Shown here: positions 54,626 to 64,000 of the stretch, piece by piece
Layout: each line of letters opens with the position of its first letter
Position numbering within the stretch: position 1 is the stretch's first letter
Assembly: GCA_001600175.1 (NCBI GenBank)
Contig: BCJC01000004.1
Span: 1,860,001 to 1,924,000, forward strand
Reading direction: 5' to 3'
Source of the DNA: Erythrobasidium yunnanense
Taxonomy: Eukaryota > Basidiomycota > Cystobasidiomycetes > Erythrobasidiales > Erythrobasidiaceae
DNA: 64,000 bases
Notes under the pieces: generated by a model
The model's database searches: none
What the model saw: the letters and a program-made list of their open reading frames with translations, nothing else
Told to the model about the DNA's origin: nothing
Program-made: the position numbers and the translations under genes

Positions 54626-57316
54626 ATGGCTATAATGAAGAAGAGCCATGACACCGCATCTACTACCATCTCCCGCGACAGGTCGCCGCTTTTTACAGGG
54701 CTTCTTTTGTCTCCCAATACTTTGACGGCTTTTCCTCTTCCTCCAACTTCACGCGACCTCGAGAAGGGCAGCAAGAGAAGCGATAAGGACGCGATGTACC
54801 ATCTACCAGGTGCACTGCAGAGCTTGGAGAGCATAGAATCGTATCAGTATGGCGTAGCGCACGGTACAGGCGAATCAGAGAGCACTGAACGAGAAGGAGG
54901 AGGAGATTTCGTCAACAATGCCAACCAAACAAACCTACCCAAACGCACTTCGACTCGTCAGCCATTCTACAGAACCTCGTCATATGGTACTACTAGCAGG
55001 TCAGGCCTAGAGAGTAGCGACGACGAGGACCTCACTGTGATAAGGCAGAAATCGTCATCGGACAATATCCGAAAAAGGGCTTCGAGCAGGGCAAGCCGTA
55101 TAAGCAGGAAAACGACGAAATCGACGTCTTCAAGACGGTATCCGAGGAGACCTAGCACGACCTCAACGCTTGCATCATCCATATATGAGGATGCCTTGGA
55201 CGTTGCGCATGCATATGCTGCGGATGGAGATGATGAGGCTAGTGATGCTGAAAGTGTCAGGACCGATAAGTGGATTGGCACAAGCAAAGATGCCGTAGAG
55301 CAAGCCGAGCATGATGAGCAGTCGGCGCGCAGCACAAGTCAGTCCAAATCCAGCGTTCATTGTGTTCCAGGCTGATGAGCAATGCCTTCTTCCATCACAG
55401 CGCCCTGCTATAGTCCAGATAGGACAGTTCTCAGTCCGCAGCCCACTCCATCCACCTCACACCAGCAAAGCTCTTCCTCTTCCTCTCCGCTCCCGATAAG
55501 TCGCGCATCAAGTACCGCAAGCAGACGAGGCAGTATCCGCCTCTCCTTCCAGAGGCAGCGGATCCGTTCACCTTCGTTACACTCATCCTCCGGCTCAGGC
55601 AGTATGAGCAGTGCTGCCCGTCTCGATGGCAGTAGTACTCCTACTGGGTATTACGGCATGCATGGAATGGGCATGCCTGGTAGTGTCATAATGGACAGTC
55701 CACCTTCTTCAGAGGAAAGACACACACCTCCCGCTGCTGCGAAGGAAAGAGCATGGTTTCCAAAACCACTCCTTCTGCCCGCAAAAAGCACAGAGAGACT
55801 AGGTAGTAGCTTGCACTCTCGAGGGAACTCCTCGCCTGGCTTTTCACCCATTCGCCGATCTGGCTCTCCGCTCTCAATCCGTGGGTCAGATCATGGCTCC
55901 ATGACATCGACTACTCCCGCCCTAGCAGCTCGAGACTTGTTTCTCAGCCACCACAAGCAAGTCACCTCGCCGATCGACTTACTGAATCAAGAAAATAAGG
56001 TCGCGATGTCTAGCTCATCTCACGAGAAGGCGGACTCGAAACATGATCCTTCAGAGAGTCTGTACGCCGAGCTTTACGAAGAGTCGCTCAAGTCGCCTTC
56101 GGTGCATTCTTTCGATCTCTCAGTCACATCTGGCATGGACGAGGTGTTCCACCCTGCAGCGTCTACTTCGTTCATCGTTGAAAAAGAGGAGGAGGCGGAA
56201 GAGGAGGCTTCTGAGGATGTCACAGCATTGCCTGACCTACCTACACCAGTCAAGACAGAGCATGCACATACAGTCATCAGACATGCCCTCTCCCTAGAAC
56301 CTGTTGCGGAGTGCGATGAAGAACCTACATACTCGTTCATCAAGCTTCAGGAATCGTCAGATGAAGGCGAGGTATCTCAACAGGTGGATGCGGCCCGTCG
56401 TGTCTCGGTCGGGCACCCTGGATCATTCAGGCTGTCTCTGCTGCTCAAGCAGGCGGAGCTGCAGGGCTCTCCTCTGCGCGTGTCGCAGTCGCCCGAAGAT
56501 GTTAAGACTAGGGTTCAATCATCGCAGCCAAAGGTAGCAACAAAGACTGCGCAGAAAGGCAAGCAATCCAAGCATGTCCGCGCGACCTCTCGAGAGAGTA
56601 ACAAGCTAGTCAAGCCGCATCGCGAGTCTCACGCATCCAATACTACTTACTTCACCTCTGCGCAGAGGCAAAGAGCGGAATCTACACCTGCTATCCCATG
56701 CAGGATAGAGTGCACGCCTGTCGTACCCGTTAAGCAGAAGATCAGGACGAGAACGACTTGGATTCCAAAACTCTTATTGGCGCCAAAACCGCGCTTGGCG
56801 AGATCATCTACGCCCGTAAGGTCTGCTTCGACTCCCCCTTCTAATGCTTCGGTGCGGAGTCTCAAGATCTCGGATCCTTACAACGCAAAGCACATCCAGT
56901 GCGGGACTCTGAACCATAGTGTCACTAGAGAATCACCGTTTGGAAGACGGCCTACATCGCCTGTACAAGGCTATATTTCAGTCAATCAGCACTATTCGAA
57001 ACTCTCTCAGGAGTCTCAAGATCTCCCACATTCTTTATCACTTTCGTTACATGCAGAATCCATCACGCCGCCAGGAGTGACTTTCTCACCTTCTTCCGCA
57101 TCTTCGTCATTCTCGCCTGCGCGAAGTATATACGACGAAGAGCCAGGTGTGGGCAAAGCTGTCACTACACCCGACGATGACACAGTGGACCGAAGTCAGT
57201 ATACGTCGGTTGGGGAGACGGTCGCTTCGGAAGGTTTAGGGCAGAACAGACTGGACATACTGGAGAAGCAAGAAGGAATACAAAAGAAACACGTTCATTA
57301 CGGGAAAGCTCGCTGA
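54626..57316 (+). CDS. Large serine-rich, probably disordered protein
   Basis: Two exons, 54626 to about 55336 and about 55380-57316, joined by a 43-nt intron (GTCAGT donor, GATGAG acceptor) that keeps the frame and removes a stop at 55376. About 880 residues, dominated by Ser, Thr, Arg and Pro, with short acidic clusters and basic patches (SSRASRISRKTTKSTSSRRY). Local sequence that may be functional includes TWIPKLLLAPKPRLARSSTP, echoed by AWFPKPLLLPAKSTERLGSS upstream, a possible short repeated motif. No membrane segment or known domain. The start could also be at the ATG at 54635. The function is unknown. Confidence 0.65.
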
Positions 57317-57555
57317 GCGAGGCACGCCTTGAGACATTATTGTTGTCAATCTCTACATTCGTTCTCTATAGATTGTTTGGATATAATGCATATGCAGGAA
57401 TAACAGCCCAGCCTAGCTTGGTATACGGTATATGTAGCATAGTTCCTACAGAGTCGCGCGCGATACACAGCTGGTCTAGACACTCTATTATGCGGGTCTT
57501 GAAACACTAAGTCGATCTTCCTAAGCTTTCTTGCCATCATTTCTTTATGATCAAG

Positions 57556-59136
57556 TCACATTCTTGTGAAGACAGTGTATTCCATGGCTGGGTCTGTGCT
57601 ATGCCCTTTGCTACCGTCTACATTACTTGTAGCTGGCAGATTCTTCCATTCGCGAAGCTCTTGTTCGTAGTACTCAGGTAGTTCTTCTTCATCCTTCTTT
57701 GAGAATGGCGCCGATTCCATATGACCTTGATTGTAAGAAGAAGGGTAGAAAGATGAAGACGGTCCTGCCGTATATTGGTATCCCGGTAGAAGGGCGTGCT
57801 GATTGACATTCCAGCCCTGTGCTGGAGGAAGAGAAGGGCTGGCGACTGTATCTGCCTGAAGATCCAGACTTGAGCTTCTTGAGAGCACCGATGCGAATGT
57901 CAAAGCAGCAGATGGCGGTGTGATCTCCGCTGGAGCGAAGTACTCTGGCTGCATTGGTTGCGCCAGATGCTCGATCAGATATGGATGAGCGGGGTGAATC
58001 GAATGGCCTGTAACGGGCGAGAGGTACTGGGCGCCAGCTGGAGGACTGTCGAAGTAGGTGAATGGCTCATAAAGGATGGGAGGTGCAGAAACGCAGGAAT
58101 GAGGTGTGACTGGTGATGAGAGTCCCATGCGATCGGCTGACAAATATTGATTGAAGCCGTGAGAAGGACCTGGATACGCTGCGATGCCTTCTTCCTCCTG
58201 CATAGTGCCGGCATGCCCATGGTCGCCTTGCAGGAAGCTCCATGCCGAAGTTGGTGCCCGATGTACAGCCTTTGGCGCGACAACTTGTGTATCGATGTGA
58301 AGGCTAGCCCGAATCGGTGGAATGGCAGGGAGCTTCCTATCGATTGGTGCTGCGGGCTCATCCGAATGCTCGCGCTTGATGTGCTTGACCAGAGTCTGCT
58401 TACGAGCGAATGCTCTTGTACTGACATATAAGGATTAGTCATGTTTTGAAAGGATGATAGGTCGGTTTGCTGCTTACCAGCCGTCCTCGGTGCATACGAA
58501 AGGTCGTTCACCCTATTCGCTTGCACATCATTAATATGAATATTCCTGCAAGCATCGTGAAGTATCACTGACAAGATGCATTCGCCTATGCCTTGCCAGC
58601 GAGCTTGAGTCCGAGAATGCCTTGTGACATTCGGTGCATGGATACGGTTTCTCGCCCGTACTAAATGCTGCGATTGGCCAAATTTCCTTCGTACTTGGGG
58701 CAGGTGACATACTGTATTCTCTCATGCACCTTGAGTGCAGACGATTGAATGAAGCCTTTCCCGCAATCGTGGCAAATGAAAGGCCTTTCGAACGAGCAGT
58801 ACCGCGAATTAGCCACTTGCGAGATTGACAGAAAGAGAGTAGGCGAGCTCACCTTTCGCCAGTGTGACTACGAGTATGCCTGACTAGATCGCTATGCCGC
58901 TCGAAAGGGCGCTTGGTTGCGCATTGCTCGTAGGTGCAGTAGTAGGCAGGCTTCGCTCCTAGTTTCCTAGTGTTCTGCTTTGGAGAAATTGGAGAAGGAG
59001 GCAACAGATAAGGTATCGGCCCAAGAGGGTGTTGTTCTGCATCTTCGTCTTCGTCCAGATCGTTATTCGCGGTGTAAGCAGCAGCGCGCTGCATCCCTGC
59101 AATTCGAGATTGTCGTAGTGGTCGAGGTATACTCAT
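57556..59136 (-). CDS. C2H2 zinc-finger transcription factor
   Basis: Five exons or so from the ATG at 59136 ([10 protein letters not shown]). Four fingers lie one after another, with introns inside the linkers: [20 protein letters not shown] (first), [40 protein letters not shown] and a last [20 protein letters not shown] with a His-x4-His pair (HIKREH). TGER/TGEK linkers are rebuilt by splicing at the intron borders. The C-terminal 300 residues are Pro/Ser/Tyr-rich, fitting an activation region. It resembles fungal multi-finger regulators, but I cannot name an orthologue. DNA target unknown. Confidence 0.85.
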
Positions 59137-59339
59137 CTTCAAAAGTCAAGAGGAGATGCAGGAGACCGAGTAAAGCGAAGCAGTGGAGATTGGAAACGTT
59201 TCTAGGCACTCGGACACCTGCCTGTCACTTCCGCTGTATTCCTCGATAAGAAAGCTAATGAAGGGATGTTGAAAGGTTGCCGTGCAATAGCATCAATACC
59301 GAGAGCCTTCCAGCGGCGGGCTGATGTGAGATTTCAGGA

Positions 59340-59528
59340 CTAATCGGATGATGAACGAGGTTTCCCGGTCTTGCCAGCTATAATGGAGCTGCCGTCATAA
59401 GCCACGGCAGCGTAGCGTTTGATCCATGGGAAAGCTTCGATGAGCGATAGGAAGGTCGACAGTCGGTTCAGCTCCGCAGACTTCGACAAGCTTGAGACCA
59501 AAACGTTGCGGAGTGTGTCCATTGGCAA
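59340..59528 (-). CDS. Possible small gene or last exon
   Basis: A frame reading MDTLRNVLVSSLSKSAELNR, LSTFLSLIEAFPWIKRYAAV and ending GKTGKPRSSSD looks protein-like. A second protein-like frame overlaps it upstream (MLANGHTPQRFGLKLVEVCG). The start and upstream exons could not be fixed; a GTAAGC donor-like site lies at about 59541. It is divergent from RIB4. I offer no function. Confidence 0.3.
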   Translation of the reverse strand: MPMDTLRNVLVSSLSKSAELNRLSTFLSLIEAFPWIKRYAAVAYDGSSIIAGKTGKPRSSSD

Positions 59529-59770
59529 GCATGTCGCTTACGAGGAAAGGCACGGTGCGAGGTGTCAGCCATCAGAGTCTGTCAGCTCCAGCCGTCTTGC
59601 AAGAGTCAGTCTCATCTTCTGAGGGTCTGCGAGTTGGTATGGCTCGTGCATCTGCAGCCGGCATAGTCGCATTGGATGTAATTGACTATGGGAGTAGAGG
59701 CGTCGCTAGCCATGAAATAATAGACATCGTTGCGCCCGACTCCGTTCTTGCTCTTTCGCAATCGCACAGA

Positions 59771-60555
<785 letters not shown>

Positions 60556-60756
60556 ATGTAAATCGACTAGCCAAAAGAAAACCTACGATACAAAGACATC
60601 CGAATCAATGCAGGAAGCGCTGGCTTCACGGCGCTGTCTAGTGCAGACGCCACATGATATGCTATGGTTGCTTGCTCACCTCGCTGCGGTTATAGGCTGT
60701 CTCGTTGCTTCTGCCTTCACGTGCAGCTCTTCGTCTCGTCAACTTAATCTTGCTCG

Positions 60757-61555
60757 ATGTCATTATTGCGGCCTTTCCAGGCTACTGATCTTCTCAAATT
60801 CAATGCCATCAATCTGGATGCCTTCACCGAAACCTATACCATCAGCTACTACCTGGGAAATCTGAGCACATGGCCAGATCAGTTCTGCTGCGTTGAGGAT
60901 GTAAACAAGAAACTGATGGGCTACAGTGCGACTGCCTCCATCTGGAAATAATGCTTGCTGATTTGACTGACTTGCTGTCGCCAGTGATGGGCAAGACCGA
61001 AGGCCGGGGTGTCGATTGGCAGTAAGTTGTCCGCCTCTACTTGGAAGAAGGTTCGTAGCTGATGAGGCTCTTTGCAGCGGCCACGTAACAGCTATAACCG
61101 TAGCTCCTTCGTATAGGCGCCTGGGTCTAGCCAAAATGATGATGCAGCTGCTGGAAAAGGTCTCAGACCAAGCCGACTGCTACTTCGTGGATCTTTACGT
61201 TCGCATGTCGAATGAAAGTAGGTCGTAATCCTCTGCTCCTCCTTGCGCTGGCTTTCCAGTACAATTATGTTTGTGCGATCGCTAAACTGACCTCTTTTTC
61301 AGTGGCCGTACAGATGTACGAAGGTATGGGTTATGCGGTTTATCGGAGAGTACGAGAATACTATTCTGGAGGTGTGCAGCCGGCCGAAGATGCCTTCGGT
61401 GAGTGCAAAGAGCTTTGCGGTTATCGAACGGTATCCTGATGCTGATGCTGCGATTCTCAGACATGCGCAAACCGTGTATACGAGACAAAGAGAGGAGCAA
61501 CTATAGGACAAACGGACGGACAATATTCGTAAACCCAGAAGACTGTTTCATGTAG
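60757..61555 (+). CDS. NAA20: NatB N-terminal acetyltransferase catalytic subunit
   Basis: Five exons: 60757-about 60927, then short exons joined by introns with clean GT-AG ends. The N-terminus reads MSLLRPFQATDLLKFNAINL, DAFTETYTISYYLGNLSTWP, DQFCCVEDVNKKLMGYMMGK, then TEGRGVDWHGHVTAITVAPS, YRRLGLAKMMMQLLEKVSDQ (acetyl-CoA binding R-R-x-G-x-A) and CYFVDLYVRMSN. The last parts are AVQMYEGMGYAVYRRVREYY and the last exon's DMRKPC followed by TIFVNPEDCFM. All the Naa20/Nat3 hallmarks are present. NatB acetylates Met-Asp, Met-Glu, Met-Asn and Met-Gln starts in the cytosol. Confidence 0.95.
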
Positions 61556-61749
61556 TAAATCCAGGTTTGGCAGGGCGAGGAGAAAGTGTATCTCTACGAT
61601 TGGCTTAGACGTGCATGAATCGTACGATGTTGCGATTCAGCTTGATACATCTCTGCTTGCATTTCCAACCAGGTCCGGGCCTGTCCAGATTTGTAATTAC
61701 TCGACGCGACTTGGATGCTGTTTCTCTCCTAACGAAATACGATGCAGCA

Positions 61750-64000
61750 ATGAGGCGTTTTCTGGGCGGAAACCTCGCTGGATCTGGTGCACCTACAGCT
61801 AGCAATGGCACTGCGACTTCTGCGAACCAGAACGGCGACAATGCATCGATTTTGACTGGAGAGACGACAGCCGCATCTGCTACAAAACGCGCGTTTCAGC
61901 AATTCGGACAGTCTGCATTCTCTAAATCCATCAATGGAGCAGTCAGAAAAGCCTCTCTGCCCTTCACTTCGCCTTCTGCAACTCCAGAGAGCGAGGTACC
62001 ACCGCCAGTCCAGCAGGGCGGCCTCGTTACAGGCGAATCTGCAGCACCACCTCCTATCGCGAAGAGTCCATACATGCAGAATGGAGGCAATGCGATGAAC
62101 GGATCAGAGGAAGATCTGGATGCTTGGGATGCTATAAAACTGCCTTTCGGGCAAAGTCAAAGCGGCTCGAGCGATACCAATACACTTCGCAATGAAGGAT
62201 TACCGAGCGCGTATGCTGTCAATGCGAGTGGCCTCGTGGACCTCAAGGACGATATGATGATGGAATTGCTATCGAGCGATGCCCTCCTTCACGTGGGCCA
62301 GTTCGAGATACTAGGATTCGACGAGGTGGAGGAGCTGCGCAAGGTACGCTAGCATGTTCCAGAGCGTGTAAACCCAACGCTGAGGCGGAAGGCCTGTCTA
62401 CAGGAACATTCCATTCTCACGACCCGGCTTACGATACTCACCAACAAGCTCGCAGTAGAGACCAAGATACGCGATGCAGCAGTCTCTTTATCCCGTCTAT
62501 ATACCTCAAAGCGTATGTCAAGGCAAGCGGACGACACGCTAGACAACGCGAACCGAAAAGTAGAAGCAGCTGCAAACGAGCTGAACAAGATAGCGAAGCG
62601 CGAAGCAGAAGTCAAGACTCGGATACTGAGACATATGGCTGCCGTTCTGGGCTTGATGCTGCGGAGAATAGAGGGATCAGATCGAAATAGAGCAGGATCG
62701 TCGACTGGCCCGTCACCTCAAGCAACTCCGCTGCCGCCTGGTAGCGATAGGAGTCTCCTATCTCCTAATTCCATCGCCAGTCCCACGTTCAGCAATATCG
62801 GCTCGGCTCTTATCGGTACTTCAGCTATCAAATTTGAAGGAGCACATATGTTTGCCGGAAACCGCGATGCAGTCATGCCAAATCCTCGGTCGCCTTTCAC
62901 TTCGCCATCATTAGGCGCGTCGACCGGTAGCTTCTCGTCTCTGCCGTACGGCCATAGCCTGCATTCACCGGCACTCTCGACCAATACCGCCATGCTGCCT
63001 TATGCTTCGAACGGGCCATCCGAAGCTCAGATGCGCGAATTGACAACCGAGTTGTCGGACTGCAAAGACCGCTTGGAGCGGCAGGCTAGCATTCTGGAAG
63101 ACCTGCGGCAAGAAAAGGCAGAGCTGCAGGAACGGCTGCGATCAGCAGAGAGCGACAATCGTGCTGCACAAGAAAGGAATAGAAGCATCGAGGACAAGCA
63201 GTCTGAGCAGGCGCAGCAGCTGCAGAGCGACCTCGAGAGAGTCCAGCATGAGCTGATGCATACTCGGCGAATGATGGAGGACAATACTGAAGATGCAGAA
63301 GTCTGGGAGAAACAAGTCCAGGATCTTCAGCAGCAGATACAGGAGGAACGTAACTCCAACGCGCGGAGTCTGGAACAAACCTTACAAAGGCATGCCCAAG
63401 CCGACTCGCCCTTTGCAGAGCATATTTCGTCACACCTTCGAGCAGGACCGCCGGACGTCCATAATTTTCTGTCTAAGCAACTTGATACGCTGCTCTCAGA
63501 CACAGGCCGTGCACACATCGAGGCTCTAAAAGATTCGCAAGCGGCACAAAGTCAACTTCGGTCGCTTCAGCAAGCGAGAGATGATCATTCTCGTAGTCGC
63601 GACTCGGAATTAGCTGACCTAGTGCAGCAGATAGAGGGGCTGGAGAAGGAGAAGAGGGATCTTCGGGATAGAGTTACGCAGCTATCGAGAGATAAGGATG
63701 GGCTGAATAGGGCTGTGGAGGAGATGCAGCGAGATGTTGAAGCTCAACGAGACTCTGCAGCTGTCGAGGCCAAAGCAGCTGAGAAGAAAGCGTTACAGCG
63801 CCTGCAAGATGCGGAGCGAGCGCTCTCGCAACTGACTCAGGAAGCTGAGCAGGAGAAACGGTCTTTCCGAGGGAGAATGGATAACCTCCAAAATGAACTG
63901 CAAGAGATCAGGTCGGCAAAACAGGCTATGATCCAGTCTCTGCAGCAAGTTTCGACGTTACTGCCCTCGGATCAGGTCATTCAGCAGAGACTAGCTCTCC
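61750..64000 (+). CDS. Uds1-domain coiled-coil protein (partial, runs off the window)
   Basis: The first exon to 62343 starts MRRFLGGNLAG; an ATG at 61615 is in frame but the residues before 61750 look non-coding. A 58-nt intron leads to EHSILTTRLTILTNKLAVET. The segment MMMELLSSDALLHVGQFEIL, GFDEVEELRK and KIRDAAVSLSRLYTSK matches the fungal 'up-regulated during septation' (Uds1) domain as I recall it. After a Ser/Pro linker, a long coiled coil begins at about 63000 (MRELTTELSDCKDRLERQAS onward) and continues past the end. Such proteins are linked to septation or cell-end sites in fission yeast; the role here is inference. Confidence 0.8.

Overview
The window is compact nuclear DNA of a fungus. 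Genes are split by very short GT-AG introns (about 45-75 nt, many with CTGAC/CTAAC-like branch sites), intergenic gaps are small, and the genes are fungal: the ERMES subunit MDM34, a UPF0658 Golgi protein, an Rds1 ferritin-like protein, a Uds1 septation-type coiled-coil protein, lumazine synthase. Long serine-rich disordered tails and frequent introns suggest a basidiomycete, but I cannot name the species from sequence alone.

Layout. 0.3-11.7 kb: a BTB/T1-domain protein, a UPF0658 membrane protein, an unknown conserved-looking protein, the mRNA 3'-end factor CLP1 and a seven-TM-type DUF4203/TM198-like protein. 12-16.5 kb: a tandem segmental duplication. Each unit carries a small glycine-rich hydrophobic protein gene followed by MDM34 sequence. 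Unit 1 keeps the hydrophobic gene intact and only a decayed 5' scrap of MDM34; unit 2 keeps MDM34 intact, while its hydrophobic gene is split by a 312-bp element with 11-bp terminal inverted repeats and a 3-bp target duplication. 16.6-27.3 kb (all minus strand): a second BTB protein, a secreted protein, an LCCL-domain membrane protein, mitochondrial processing peptidase beta (MAS1) and an Rds1-like protein.

28.2-34.3 kb: three tandem SMYD-like SET-domain paralogues that share a promoter block; the middle one is C-terminally truncated, and a small secreted-protein locus sits between the first two. After an alpha/beta hydrolase comes a gene-poor stretch (about 35.7-40.2 kb) with three small intronless paralogues of 82-86 residues sharing a cysteine motif (C-R-L-[CY]-x7-C ... 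R-R-D ... C-x2-C) that I cannot assign to any known family. The same stretch holds a short diverged copy of part of the neighbouring condensin gene.

40.2-64 kb: condensin subunit 3 (YCG1/cnd3), an FAD monooxygenase with a frameshift at the GD motif, a doubtful small gene, an SDR oxidoreductase, an F-box protein, a DCAF-type WD40 protein ending in a CaaX-like tetrapeptide, a large serine-rich protein, a C2H2 zinc-finger factor, RIB4, the NatB catalytic subunit NAA20, and a Uds1 coiled-coil gene that runs off the end.

Most genes are unrelated housekeeping neighbours. The parts most worth a second look are the three lineage-specific duplication zones at 12-15 kb, 28-34 kb and 36.7-39.8 kb. I saw no tRNA, rRNA, CRISPR array, retroelement or virus-derived element.
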